NCBI GenBank assembly: GCA_964529715.1
Contig: CAZGXI010000029.1
Coordinates: forward strand, 1-61,166
Length of the DNA stretch: 61,166 bases
Direction: 5' to 3'
Source: CAZGXI01 sp964529715
Lineage (GTDB): Bacteria > Chloroflexota > Anaerolineae > Aggregatilineales > Ch27
Shown here in pieces: positions 9,008 to 17,902 of this stretch. The notes below the pieces were generated by a model that was not told the DNA's origin, did not search any database, and was given only the letters and a program-made list of their open reading frames with translations. Both the position numbers and the translations under genes were made by a program. Position 1 is the first letter of the stretch. Each line of letters starts with the position of its first letter.

Positions 9008-10558
9008 CTAAAACACGGCCCGTCCTTTGCGCAGTTTATAGGCCAGCCGGATCAACGCCTCCGGCAGGAAGGCGGTCACGTCGCCCAGGCGGTGGGGCCG
9101 GTTCAGGACCCGCGTGACGGCCCGCTGCTCGTCCGCGCCCGGCGGCGCGAAGGCATGTATCCCTTCCCCTGGCCCGCCATTCAGCAGGGCGAGCAGGCGT
9201 TTCCAACCGGGGCTGCCTTCCCGCGCCGCGATCATCGGGTCGAACGGGATCGCCTGCGCCCCTTCCGGCGCTTCTGGATGAACGGCGTAAGCGCAGTCGT
9301 CGGGGGTCAGCGCGAGCGCCGTTGCCTGGCCGCGCGCCTTCAGCCCCCGATACACGTTCGAGAGCCGGTCGAAGTAGTACTCGCTGCGTGTCCAGGGCGT
9401 GCGGGCGTAGGCCTCCGGGTAGCTGCCGTCGATGCGCTCAATGGTTGTGTAGATGCGCGTCTCGGCCTGCGTGGGGGCCGGCTCGGCCACATGTTCCGCC
9501 AGCGTGACGGGGCGAAGCTGCCGGACTTCCACCAGGTAGCGCAGCAGGGCCTCCAGGTGAGGCAGGTGCAGGGTTGAACCGTCGCGGAAGGGGTGCATCA
9601 GCACCGTGACGTGCTCCTGGCCCGTCTCCTGGCGCGCCTTGTCCAGCGCCGAGTCGATCAGCAGGCGCGTGCCGAACCAGGGGAGGCTGTACGTCTCCAC
9701 CGGCACGGGCACCAACCACAGCCCCTCCCCGCTCGCCGGGTTGATGATGGGCAGCGGCTGTGTCCCGATCTGGCGGTAGGCAAAAGGACGGTAGTGGTGC
9801 AGGGCAAAGGTCGTCACGTAGCGGATGCCCAGGCTCATCAGCGTGTGGATGGTATGGGCATCGGTGCGAAAAATGAAGTTTGCCCCCACCACCGGCCCGT
9901 ACTGCTGAAAGTCTGCCAGGTGTTCCCCCAGGCGGCGGCGCTGCTCGTCCGGCGGCAGGCCGGCCATCCACTCGTGGAAGGGGCCGTGAATGCCGATCTC
10001 GTGGGCGCGCTCGGCCAGCGTGGGCAGCAGGGCCGGGTACAGGTGAGCCACGAAGCCGGTGACGAAGAAGGTCGCCCGCACGCTGTAACGATCTAGCAGC
10101 GGCAGGATACGCGGCAGCCCTACGCGGACGCAGGCAACCTGCTCGGTGTCGAAGATCAGGGAAAACGTCCCGCGCGGACGGGCAGGCAGGCGGACGGTCT
10201 GCGCGGCGCGCGGCGCAGCGAACTCCCCCTGTCCCCGTCGCAGGTCGGCCAGGGCTGCCCGCGCCTGAGCATGTGCTTCCGGCGTATCGATGCCGCTGAG
10301 AGTCGAATAACCGGTGCGGAAGCGCCGGATCATCGGGCCGATGGGCTGGCGATCAAACACCTGGTCGTTGCGCGAATAGATCACGAAGTCCACATCCTGC
10401 GCCTGCGCCTCAGCGACCAGCGTATCGGCCTCCTGCCCCAGCCGGGCGAAATCCACCTCGCGCAGGATCGTGCGTGCAAAGCCGGGGATTTGCAGCCCGT
10501 CGAAGTCCAGCGCGGCCCGGTCCGCCGGGTCGATCAATACCATTGCAGTACGCGGCAC
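9008..10558 (-). CDS. Polysaccharide deacetylase (NodB/CE4-like) protein
   Basis: 516 aa. GTG start with GGGAGGG seven bases upstream. A central NodB-like barrel spans about 150-350: FSLIFDTEQ carries the first Asp motif, RATFFVTGFVAHLYP the typical strand, and EIGIHGPFHEWM the HxxxH zinc-binding pair. These domains remove N- or O-acetyl groups from amino-sugar polymers. Flanking N-terminal (1-145) and C-terminal (about 350-516) regions are not recognised; the C-terminal part looks globular. No signal peptide or membrane segment is apparent, so it may act on cytoplasmic lipid-linked intermediates or nucleotide-linked sugars. The first motif lacks the usual second Asp (DT instead of DD), so activity is probable but not certain. 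Confidence 0.75.
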   Translation of the reverse strand: MPRTAMVLIDPADRAALDFDGLQIPGFARTILREVDFARLGQEADTLVAEAQAQDVDFVIYSRNDQVFDRQPIGPMIRRFRTGYSTLSGIDTPEAHAQARAALADLRRGQGEFAAPRAAQTVRLPARPRGTFSLIFDTEQVACVRVGLPRILPLLDRYSVRATFFVTGFVAHLYPALLPTLAERAHEIGIHGPFHEWMAGLPPDEQRRRLGEHLADFQQYGPVVGANFIFRTDAHTIHTLMSLGIRYVTTFALHHYRPFAYRQIGTQPLPIINPASGEGLWLVPVPVETYSLPWFGTRLLIDSALDKARQETGQEHVTVLMHPFRDGSTLHLPHLEALLRYLVEVRQLRPVTLAEHVAEPAPTQAETRIYTTIERIDGSYPEAYARTPWTRSEYYFDRLSNVYRGLKARGQATALALTPDDCAYAVHPEAPEGAQAIPFDPMIAAREGSPGWKRLLALLNGGPGEGIHAFAPPGADEQRAVTRVLNRPHRLGDVTAFLPEALIRLAYKLRKGRAVF

Positions 10559-10575
10559 GTTCGTTCCCTCCCGGC

Positions 10576-11670
10576 TCAGTGCTTCTCTTGCAGTGCTTTC
10601 ACATATGCGCCCGCGATCACCCGCCAGTCGAGCACGGTCTCGGCCAACCGTCGGGCGTTTTCACCCATCACGCGGCGCTCGTCGGCGGTCCAGGCGGCGG
10701 CCTGCCGCAGCGCCGCCGTGAAGCCTTCCACGGTCGGCGGGCAGACCAGCCCGCAGCCGTAGTCGCGCACAAAGGTCGCCGTCTCGTCCACGTCCGTCAC
10801 GATCAGCGGCCTGCCCATCGCCAGGTATTCGGCGAACTTGCTCGGCAGGCCGCCCTGCATAGCCGGGTGGCGCGTGCGCGGGATCAGCAGCACGTCCGCC
10901 GCCGCCAGCTTGGGCGGCAGTTCAGAGGCGGGCACGCGGTCTTCCAACGTGACGCGCTCACCCAGCCGGGCCGCGAATTCTGCCTTGAGCGCCTGGTCGC
11001 GCGGCCCGAAGCCGATCAGGTGAAAGCGCACCTGATCATCTGTGTTTTGGGCCATTGCTTCCAACAGCACATCCATCGCTTGCCATGCCTGGAAGCTACC
11101 CGCATAGACGAAGCGCAGCAGCCCATCGTCGCGCGGCGGAACAGGCGTGAATTGCGTCGAATCCACGCCGTTGCGCACAATGATCATCTTGTCCGGCGGC
11201 ACGCCGCGCGCCCGGTAGCGTTCGTAGAACGGGCCAGACACCATCAGCAGCCGGTCGGCCAGCCGCCGCGCCAGCGCGGTGAGGATGGCGCTCTGGATCA
11301 CCCGATACAGCCCGCGCAGCGAAGGTCGTGCCTGATATTCCAGCCGCGTCTCCATCAGTTCGTCGCCGTGCACGTCGAAAATCGCCAGGTGGCGATTGAA
11401 CAGCTTTGCCGCTGCCGCCGCGACCGCCGCCCCTGCCCCGGCGGCGTGAATGGCGTCGTATCCGCGCGCGCGTCGGGCGATCTCCCGCGCGTTCAGCCAG
11501 AACAGCAGATGCGGCCCCCGGACGCGCAGCGTGCGCAGGGAGAGTAGGTCCGTCTGCGCGCCGTTGGCTTCCAGGCCCACGCGCAGCCCGGCTAGGCGCG
11601 TCTCGTAGGCGTCGGCGCTCTTGAGGCCCTGCGGGGGTCGGTCGGAAAGCACGAGTATTTTCACCGTCAT
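10576..11670 (-). CDS. GT4 glycosyltransferase
   Basis: About 364 aa from the ATG at 11670 (protein start MTVKILVLSDRPPQ); a TTG 24 bp further upstream is an alternative. GT-B fold: an N-terminal Rossmann domain with the AYETRLAGLRVGLEANGA helix, and a C-terminal domain with LLRFVYAGSFQAWQAMDVLL, RFHLIGFGP and a donor-binding stretch ending PSKFAEYLAMGRPLIVTD. This C-terminal motif is a looser version of the GT4 E-x7-E. It lies between another GT4 gene and the deacetylase with short gaps, so is probably co-transcribed. Confidence 0.87.
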   Translation of the reverse strand: MTVKILVLSDRPPQGLKSADAYETRLAGLRVGLEANGAQTDLLSLRTLRVRGPHLLFWLNAREIARRARGYDAIHAAGAGAAVAAAAAKLFNRHLAIFDVHGDELMETRLEYQARPSLRGLYRVIQSAILTALARRLADRLLMVSGPFYERYRARGVPPDKMIIVRNGVDSTQFTPVPPRDDGLLRFVYAGSFQAWQAMDVLLEAMAQNTDDQVRFHLIGFGPRDQALKAEFAARLGERVTLEDRVPASELPPKLAAADVLLIPRTRHPAMQGGLPSKFAEYLAMGRPLIVTDVDETATFVRDYGCGLVCPPTVEGFTAALRQAAAWTADERRVMGENARRLAETVLDWRVIAGAYVKALQEKH

Positions 11671-11748
11671 CCTCTTTGTAAGGCGTCGAAGCAACAGCGT
11701 CGAAGCGACCAGGCGAAACCCCCGGTGTGGCGACCGGCGATCTGTCGC

Positions 11749-12981
11749 TTAGACGCTTCGACGCTCCGCCGCGATTTCGGCCAAAAAGCCCGCCAGCCGT
11801 GCGCCCATCGCGTCCCAGGTGCGGGCGCGGGCATAAGTGAGCGCCGCCTGCCGCAGCGAGTCCAGCCGGGCCGGGTCGGTCAACAGGGGTAACGCCGCCT
11901 GCGTGAACGCCTCGATCTCGAACGGAATGTGTACACCGCCGCCCGATTCGGCGATCATGGCCTCGGCCTCCCCGCCGCCGGACGCGATCACCGGCAGCCC
12001 GGCAGCCATGTATTCCGCGATCTTGAGCGGCGAGGCGTACTGCCGGAATGGGTCGGGCCGCGAAGTCGCCAGCCCCAGGTCGGCTTCGGCCAGCAGGGTA
12101 GGCAGGTCGGCGTAAGGAACCGGCCCGGTAAAGCGCACCGCTTCCCCCATGGCCAGTGACCCCGCCAGCGCACGTAAGTCCTCCAGCGCCGGGCCGCCGC
12201 CCACCACGATCAGCCGCAGGTCCGGCACGGACCGGCGCAAGGTGGGCAGGGCGCGGATCGGCAGGTCGATGCCCCAGCGTTCGTCCACGCTGCCGGTGTA
12301 GATCAGCGCGGGCGGATGCGGCTGACGCTGGGCATACGCGGCGTTGAACCGCTCGAATTCCACGCCGTTTGGCACGACGATGGTCCGCCGTGCCCCCTGC
12401 GAACGCCGCAGGTCGGCCAGGGGACGGCTTACCGAGGCGACGCCGTCCGCCGCGCGCACCACGATCCGCTCCCGCCGCGCGATCAGGCCCGCGTAGCGCG
12501 GCTCGACGTAGCCGGGATAGTAATCCCAGTCGTTGTACACCAGGCGTTTCACGCGCCCGGTCCGCTTGAGCAGCCAGGCCAGCAGCGCGTTTTCTGCATG
12601 GGCCACGATGCCCACCGTGTAGGAGCGCGCCAAAACCGGGCGCAGGCTAAGGTACATCCACAGGTCTTGTACTAGGGTGTCCAGCGCGCGGGGCAAGGGC
12701 AACCGCCGCGCCGTGATCCGCCGGACATTGCCCTCTTGCCTGATGGTGACGCGCTCCCGCCGCAAGTGACCCAGGCCGTCGCGTAGTTTGTTCAGCGCGG
12801 AGGTGGGTGGCCCACCGTAGAAGTTGACGTAGCCCACCAGGTCCAGGCGCTCTAAGTGTGGCGCAAGCGCGTAGGGCAGCCGCTGCGCCGGGCTGTTGAG
12901 CTTTTGCAGCGATAGGTTGATGCCTGCCACGAAGAGATAGTCTCCCGGCAAGCAATCCGGGGGCGATCCGTCGGTCGTCAT
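11749..12981 (-). CDS. GT4 glycosyltransferase
   Basis: About 410 aa from the ATG at 12981, with GGAGATG upstream; the frame is open for another 30 codons but those read as low-quality sequence. The second domain is clear: HPPALIYTGSVDERWGIDLP, LRLIVVGGGPALEDLRALAG, GPVPYADLPTLLAEADLGLA, and PLKIAEYMAAGLPVIASGGG, the donor-phosphate region of GT4 enzymes. It probably adds one sugar of the repeat unit on the cytoplasmic side. A perfect palindrome separates it from the upstream SDR gene. Confidence 0.87.
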   Translation of the reverse strand: MTTDGSPPDCLPGDYLFVAGINLSLQKLNSPAQRLPYALAPHLERLDLVGYVNFYGGPPTSALNKLRDGLGHLRRERVTIRQEGNVRRITARRLPLPRALDTLVQDLWMYLSLRPVLARSYTVGIVAHAENALLAWLLKRTGRVKRLVYNDWDYYPGYVEPRYAGLIARRERIVVRAADGVASVSRPLADLRRSQGARRTIVVPNGVEFERFNAAYAQRQPHPPALIYTGSVDERWGIDLPIRALPTLRRSVPDLRLIVVGGGPALEDLRALAGSLAMGEAVRFTGPVPYADLPTLLAEADLGLATSRPDPFRQYASPLKIAEYMAAGLPVIASGGGEAEAMIAESGGGVHIPFEIEAFTQAALPLLTDPARLDSLRQAALTYARARTWDAMGARLAGFLAEIAAERRSV

Positions 12982-13056
12982 GTTGTGCTGCTCATCTCCG
13001 TGATCGGAGATCGAATCCCCGACTGAAAGTAAGCTCTGAAGTTGTGCCGTCTGCTG

Positions 13057-13084
13057 GTAGAGACACGGCATGCCGTGTCTCTAC
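13057..13084. repeat. 28-bp perfect palindrome, intergenic
   Basis: The half-site GTAGAGACACGGCA is followed directly by its reverse complement. It lies between the stop of the minus-strand SDR gene and the next glycosyltransferase start. Related GGGACAC palindromes occur at 29595-29622 and 42485-42516. It could attenuate transcription between the two genes, or be a mobile-type intergenic repeat. Confidence 0.8.
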
Positions 13085-13118
13085 TGAACCAGCCTGGATA
13101 CGCCCAACCTCCGACGCT

Positions 13119-13877
13119 CTACAGATACCCATACGCCACCCAGCCGCCATCCACCGGCACCGTGACGCCCGTGATGCTGGCAGCTGCCGGGGACGCCAGG
13201 AACAACGCCGCCGCCGCGATGTCTTCCATGGCGATCAGGCGGCCCATTGGCGTGCGTTTCAACAGCGAGGCCTCGTCATACCAGCCAAGCTGGATATGGT
13301 GATCCACCGCCTCGGTGCGCACATAACCCGGCGCGATGGCGTTGACCGTGATGTTGTGCCTGGCCCACTCAATCGCCAGCACGCGCGTCATGGCGTCGAT
13401 GGCGGCCTTGCTGCAATTATATGACAGCCGCTCTGGGAAGCCGACCAGCCCGTTGATCGACGACATGCTGATGATACGCCCGCCCTGCTGCGGGATCATC
13501 GCCAGCTTGGCGACGGCTTGGCTGCACAGCACCGCGCCTTTGAAGTTGATGTCCATCACGCGGTCGAGTTCTTCTTCCGGCAGGTCTTCGCTGGGGAAGC
13601 GGTTGAATACCCCCGCGTTGTTGATCAGCACGTCGGCGCGCCCCCAGCGGGCCAACGTCGCCTGGACCATCGCCCGCGCAGCGGCGGCATCACGCACATC
13701 CATCTGATAAAAAAGGGCACGCTCCGGGCCGAGTTCTTCGGCCAACGCCTGCCCGCTGGCAGCGTCGATCTCGGCGATGACGATCTTCGCGCCCTCGTTG
13801 GCGAAGGCACGCGCCATCGTGCGCCCGATGCCCTGCCCTGCGCCGGTGATGATCACGATCTGGTCTCGGAATTGCAT
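13119..13877 (-). CDS. Short-chain dehydrogenase/reductase (SDR), FabG-like
   Basis: 252 aa classical SDR, full length. NAD(P)-binding TGAGQGIGRT near residue 12, the structural NNAG motif (LINNAGVFNRF), catalytic Ser in IISMSSINGLVG and the YNCSKAA Tyr-x3-Lys pair, then the PGYVRTEA motif and the C-terminal TGVTVPVDGGW. It oxidises or reduces an alcohol/ketone using NAD(P)H. In this locus a nucleotide-sugar or acyl substrate is plausible, but sequence alone does not separate that from a FabG-like 3-oxoacyl-ACP reductase. An AAGGA site precedes the ATG. Confidence 0.9.
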   Translation of the reverse strand: MQFRDQIVIITGAGQGIGRTMARAFANEGAKIVIAEIDAASGQALAEELGPERALFYQMDVRDAAAARAMVQATLARWGRADVLINNAGVFNRFPSEDLPEEELDRVMDINFKGAVLCSQAVAKLAMIPQQGGRIISMSSINGLVGFPERLSYNCSKAAIDAMTRVLAIEWARHNITVNAIAPGYVRTEAVDHHIQLGWYDEASLLKRTPMGRLIAMEDIAAAALFLASPAAASITGVTVPVDGGWVAYGYL

Positions 13878-14037
13878 AGTTTAATCCTTCTTTGTATAAA
13901 GACGGCCTATTCAGTAGTTGGCCGTCGGCTCTAGCCACAGCTTGGGCCACGTCATGGAAGCCATCGGCTCGAAATGCGCTGGCAACGCGCGGCCATTCTT
14001 CTCTTGTGCCGGGACGTGGCCTGTGTCTTGCGGCATC

Positions 14038-15414
14038 TCAGCCGCGTTTGGTGACGACGCTCTCCAGAGTCTCCGCCAGCCGCGCGGCCAACTTTTCGCG
14101 TGCGAAATCCTCGATGCCATCCCTTGTCAAGCGCATCGGCGTCCCGGCCTGGCGGCGGCGATACAGGTCCAGCAGTGCCGCTGCGACCCCCTGGCTATCA
14201 TCGGTCTCGACCGACACGCCCAGGCGGTAGGTGTCAATCAACTGCGTCGCCGCGCCGGGGCTGCTCAGCAGCAGGATCGGCGGCCCACCTGCCGCCCAAT
14301 ACTCGTAAATCTTGCCGGGAATCAGGGTGGGAAAGCCATGATAGTTAATTGTCAGCAACAGGTCGGCGCTTTGCAGTAACGCGGCGAACTCCGGTCGCGG
14401 CAGATAGCCGACTTCCTGTACGGCGTCTTGCAGTCCCAGTTCGTCCGCCTGCGCGCGGTACTTGTCTGGCAGTTCGCCCGTGAACAGCAGACGGAGATGA
14501 CCACCGATCTCCGGCTGCGTCTCGCGGAGATGGGCGATGGCGCGAAAGACAGCCTCCGGGCTGCGCGGCCAGTCCTCGGCTACCGACAGCACCCCGGCAT
14601 GGACAATGGTAAATGGGCCGTCCGTCGCTGGCGCGGGCGCAGGCGTATCTGCAAAAGGATAATCTGCCAGGTCCGTGCCGTTGGGAATATAGACAAACTT
14701 CTCTGCCCGCTGGCGTGGATAGCGCCGCACGAACATCTCCCGGCTCAGCGGCGTGACCAGCACCACGCGGTCGGCGGTGCGCACCGACCACCATTCCAGC
14801 AAGCGGTTGATCGCCCGCACCAATGCCGGGCGGGTCTGCTGCCAGTGTGTGTCTACCCAGTCGTCGCGGAAGTCTAGCACCAGCGGCTTGCGCGTGAGCA
14901 GCTTGAGTAGCGCGCCGATCACCGCCGCCGAGTGTGGTGGGCAGGTGGCGAACAGCACGTCGATGCCCTCTTCGCGTACCACGCGCCGGCCCTGCCGGAT
15001 GGCGAACGGCAGCCAGGTGATGTTCTCGTCCGGGATCATCACCCATTTTGTGCCCCAATCGCGGATCGCTCTGAGGGTATTAACCATCAGTTTCGCCAGA
15101 CGGCTACGCTCGCGCGCCTGACGTCCACGCTCCAACAGCTCTGCCGAAGGCTCGCCGGCAGCAGTGCGGCACACCACGACCTCCGGCGGCAGGTCGGCCA
15201 GCAGTTCTGCGCTGCCGCCGCGCCGCAGACTCTTGTACTCCCGACTGTCGTCCACCGTCACCACGAACGGCTTCCAGCCCAACGTGGGCAGGTATTTGAG
15301 GAACTTGACCACGCGGATCGAACCGCCGACTGAGAAGAACGGCGGAAAGATGTAAGCCAACACCAGCACATTACGCCGAGGCGTGGCACTATCGGGCTGC
15401 TGCGGTTGCGTCAT
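14038..15414 (-). CDS. GT4 glycosyltransferase
   Basis: About 458 aa from the ATG at 15414 (MTQPQQPDSATPRRN), preceded by AAAAGGA; the frame extends 13 codons upstream. N-terminal domain: VLVLAYIFPPFFSVGGSIRV, the usual acceptor-side glycine loop with a long insertion. Second domain: FTIVHAGVLSVAEDWPRSPE, RLLFTGELPDKYRAQ, and GKIYEYWAAGGPPILLLSSP as the donor-binding stretch. This architecture (FPP-x5-GG-x-R) is common among GT4 enzymes of polysaccharide loci. Sugar specificity is unknown. Confidence 0.87.
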   Translation of the reverse strand: MTQPQQPDSATPRRNVLVLAYIFPPFFSVGGSIRVVKFLKYLPTLGWKPFVVTVDDSREYKSLRRGGSAELLADLPPEVVVCRTAAGEPSAELLERGRQARERSRLAKLMVNTLRAIRDWGTKWVMIPDENITWLPFAIRQGRRVVREEGIDVLFATCPPHSAAVIGALLKLLTRKPLVLDFRDDWVDTHWQQTRPALVRAINRLLEWWSVRTADRVVLVTPLSREMFVRRYPRQRAEKFVYIPNGTDLADYPFADTPAPAPATDGPFTIVHAGVLSVAEDWPRSPEAVFRAIAHLRETQPEIGGHLRLLFTGELPDKYRAQADELGLQDAVQEVGYLPRPEFAALLQSADLLLTINYHGFPTLIPGKIYEYWAAGGPPILLLSSPGAATQLIDTYRLGVSVETDDSQGVAAALLDLYRRRQAGTPMRLTRDGIEDFAREKLAARLAETLESVVTKRG

Positions 15415-15465
15415 GTATCCTTTTCTTCCTGTATGCTCACCTGATCCAATCACCGGCCCCCACGA

Positions 15466-16320
15466 TCAGGGTTTGCTGAAAATGATGATCTGATAGCGCC
15501 CCAGCCAGGCCATCGCGTGAGGAAAAGCCCCCTCCAACCTGTACAAGAGCTGGAGCAGTTGCCTGCCCAACGCGCTGTCTGGAATAAAGCGCCGGGTAAA
15601 TTCTGACCCTACGCTGCGCCACGAACGCATCTCCACCTGCCACTCGCGTCCAAACGTCTGCCGAAACCAACGCAGCGGATGGGTATGGACGTAGATTGCG
15701 GCGTGCGGCGGCTCCGGTTCGCTCTCTGCTGATGGCGCAGATGCCGCCGGCCTGCCCCGGCGCAGCAATGGCTTGAGCACATTGGTCCACAGCGTGCGGA
15801 TGACCGGCGTATTTTTCACCAGTCGCCGAAGGCGATCTACCTGCATGTAAATGATCAAGAAGTTGCTCTTCGGGTAGACTGCCCTGCCGATCTCCCGGAT
15901 GGCTGCTGCCTGTTCTTCGGCAGGGATGTGATAAATCACATGCGCCGAAATGGCCGCATCGAAAACATCGCTCTTGAACGGCAGATGGGTCAGGTCAGCC
16001 ACCACGTACCACCCCCGTTTGGCCAGTTTGGTCCGCGCCTCCACCAGTGCCTGGTAGGAAAAATCCGCGCAGACGTGGTGATCGTACCCCTCGGAATAGG
16101 CCAGATATTCCGGGTGCGAGATTGCTCCCGAACCGGCGTCAAGATAGTATCTGCCGTATGGACGGATAAACTCCTTGACGCGCAGGTGAGTCTGGTGCCA
16201 ATAGTTCTGCAACACGGGCCGGTTATCCTCAAAGGCGGCAGTGTCACCATAAAGGCCGTCGGTGTCTTTGCGCCAGCCGAACGTATCGTAGAATTCACGC
16301 ACGCTGCGTTTGATATGCAT
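15466..16320 (-). CDS. Class I SAM-dependent methyltransferase
   Basis: 284 aa. The SAM-binding motif I is YLDAGSGAISHPEYLAYSEG (about 60-80), followed by the acidic strand HHVCADFSY, then LPFKSDVFDAAISAHVIYHI (motif IV/post-I region) and a later helix typical of methyltransferase 11/25 families. Its C-terminal half (WLGRYQIIIFSKP) resembles UbiE/Coq-like small-molecule methyltransferases. In the polysaccharide locus it most likely methylates a sugar or a lipid-linked precursor; no direct evidence for the acceptor. Confidence 0.85.
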   Translation of the reverse strand: MHIKRSVREFYDTFGWRKDTDGLYGDTAAFEDNRPVLQNYWHQTHLRVKEFIRPYGRYYLDAGSGAISHPEYLAYSEGYDHHVCADFSYQALVEARTKLAKRGWYVVADLTHLPFKSDVFDAAISAHVIYHIPAEEQAAAIREIGRAVYPKSNFLIIYMQVDRLRRLVKNTPVIRTLWTNVLKPLLRRGRPAASAPSAESEPEPPHAAIYVHTHPLRWFRQTFGREWQVEMRSWRSVGSEFTRRFIPDSALGRQLLQLLYRLEGAFPHAMAWLGRYQIIIFSKP

Positions 16321-16481
16321 GGTGTTTTCCCTATCCCGATATGATAGCGTTCACGGGAATGTACACTCTTTTCTGAAGAGCGGCCCCCCAGCACCAGTGT
16401 GGAAGAACGAACGGACTCCAATCATGTGCCTCCGGCGCGATCCGGTCTGGGAATCGCGCCGGGATTGCCTGTCATGCCGCG

Positions 16482-17792
16482 TTACCAGCAAATGCCTTCG
16501 ACTTCGGCGGCGATCTGCACGCTATCGTTCGCGGCGCGCGCCAGATCGATCACGGTTTGCCCGGCGCGCAGCACGCCCGCCAGCTCGCTGTTGATGCCGT
16601 GGGAGGCGATCACCACGTCGGCCCCGCGCACCGCGTCTTCCAGCGTGTCGCACATCAGCGCGGCGATGTGTGGGATGGCCTGCTCGATGTAAGCGCGGTT
16701 GCTGCCTACCAGCCGCGACAGGTTCACGTTGCGGTCGTAGATGCGCACGTCGTAGCCTTTGCCCAGCAGCGTTTCAGCCAGGTGGACCATCGGGCTTTCG
16801 CGCAGATCGTCCGTACCCGGCTTAAAGCTCAAGCCGGCCAGCGTGACGTGCTTTTTGCCGAGGCGCTCGATCATGCGATAGGCAAACTGGACGTGCCGCT
16901 CGTTGCTCGGCATCAGCGAGTCCATCATCGGCAGGTCCACGTCGCTGTGGCGCGCCAGGTAGGTGAGGGCGCGCAGGTCTTTGGGCAGGCAGGACCCACC
17001 GAAGGCGAAGCCCGGCTTGAGGTAGCGCGGCGAGATGTTCAGCCGCGTATCCTGGCAGAAGACCTCCATCACCTTTGTGCTGTCGATGCCCAGTTCCTTG
17101 CCCAACCGCCCGATCTCGTTGGCAAACACGACCTTGAGCGCGTGGAAGGCATTGCAGGCGTACTTGATCATCGAGGCTTCGTCCGGGGCGACGCGGAAGA
17201 TCGGGGCGGGGATGTCGCCATAGAGTTTTGCCAGGATGTCGCCGCCGCGTTCGTCCACCTGCCCGATCACGGTGAAGGGCGGGTTGCGGAAGTCCTCAAT
17301 CGCGCTGCCTTCGCGCAGGAATTCCGGGTTTACCGCCGCGCCGAAGCCCACGCCGACTTTCTTGCCAGACTCGCGCTCCAGGATGGGAATCAGGCGCTTG
17401 AGCAGCGTGCCGGGCAGCATGGTGCTGCGCATCGCCAGGACCTTGTAGCCATCGGTCTGTGCCAGCGCCTGCCCGATCTGCGTACAGACGCGCTCGACAT
17501 ATTCAAAGTTGAGGTTGCCGTTGGGCGCCGACGGCGTGCCAACGCAGATGATGCACACCTCGGCATGGTTAACTGCCTCGGCTACATTATCCGTCGCAGA
17601 TAGGTTGCCCGACCGGACGGCCTCACGGGTCAGTTCGTCCAGGCCACGTTCGATGATCGGGCTGCGCCCCTCGTTGATCGAGCGAACTTTGTCCCGGTTC
17701 ACATCCACGCCCATGACCTTGTGCCCATCGGCGGCGAAGCAGGCCGCCGTAACTGCACCGACATAACCGATTCCGAAAACACTGATATTCAT
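16482..17792 (-). CDS. UDP-glucose/GDP-mannose 6-dehydrogenase family enzyme
   Basis: 436 aa, full length for the UGD/AlgD family. The N-terminal Rossmann motif is SVFGIGYVGAVTAACFA, with GVDVNRDKVRSINEG next. The catalytic Cys lies in GFAFGGSCLPKDLRALTYLA, and the invariant Lys follows KYACNAFHALKVVFANEIG. The enzyme oxidises the C6 hydroxyl of a nucleotide sugar to a uronic acid in two NAD-dependent steps. Sequence style (NEGRSPIIERGLDEL) is nearer to GDP-mannose dehydrogenase AlgD than to UDP-glucose enzymes, but this is a judgement by eye. It implies that the polymer contains uronic acid, matching the neighbouring heparinase-like lyase gene and asnB, a possible uronic-acid amidation gene. 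Confidence 0.92.
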   Translation of the reverse strand: MNISVFGIGYVGAVTAACFAADGHKVMGVDVNRDKVRSINEGRSPIIERGLDELTREAVRSGNLSATDNVAEAVNHAEVCIICVGTPSAPNGNLNFEYVERVCTQIGQALAQTDGYKVLAMRSTMLPGTLLKRLIPILERESGKKVGVGFGAAVNPEFLREGSAIEDFRNPPFTVIGQVDERGGDILAKLYGDIPAPIFRVAPDEASMIKYACNAFHALKVVFANEIGRLGKELGIDSTKVMEVFCQDTRLNISPRYLKPGFAFGGSCLPKDLRALTYLARHSDVDLPMMDSLMPSNERHVQFAYRMIERLGKKHVTLAGLSFKPGTDDLRESPMVHLAETLLGKGYDVRIYDRNVNLSRLVGSNRAYIEQAIPHIAALMCDTLEDAVRGADVVIASHGINSELAGVLRAGQTVIDLARAANDSVQIAAEVEGICW

Positions 17793-17821
17793 GACTCTTG
17801 ATCTCCTGTGTAAAAAAGCAA

Positions 17822-17902
17822 ATAGCCGTCAGCCATCAACACTCAGCCGTCAGCCAGCGGTTTTGACCGATCGCTGACGACTGAGTGCTGACTGCTGATC
17901 GC
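17822..17902. repeat. Intergenic repeat of the 'CAGTCAGC/TGACGGCTGA' type, overlapping a gene end
   Basis: About 80 bp made of short TAGCCGTCAGCC / GCTGACGACTGAG elements in both orientations. It continues into the last codons of the heparinase-like gene. Similar sequence recurs at 56911-57011 and 60886-60914. Confidence 0.7.
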
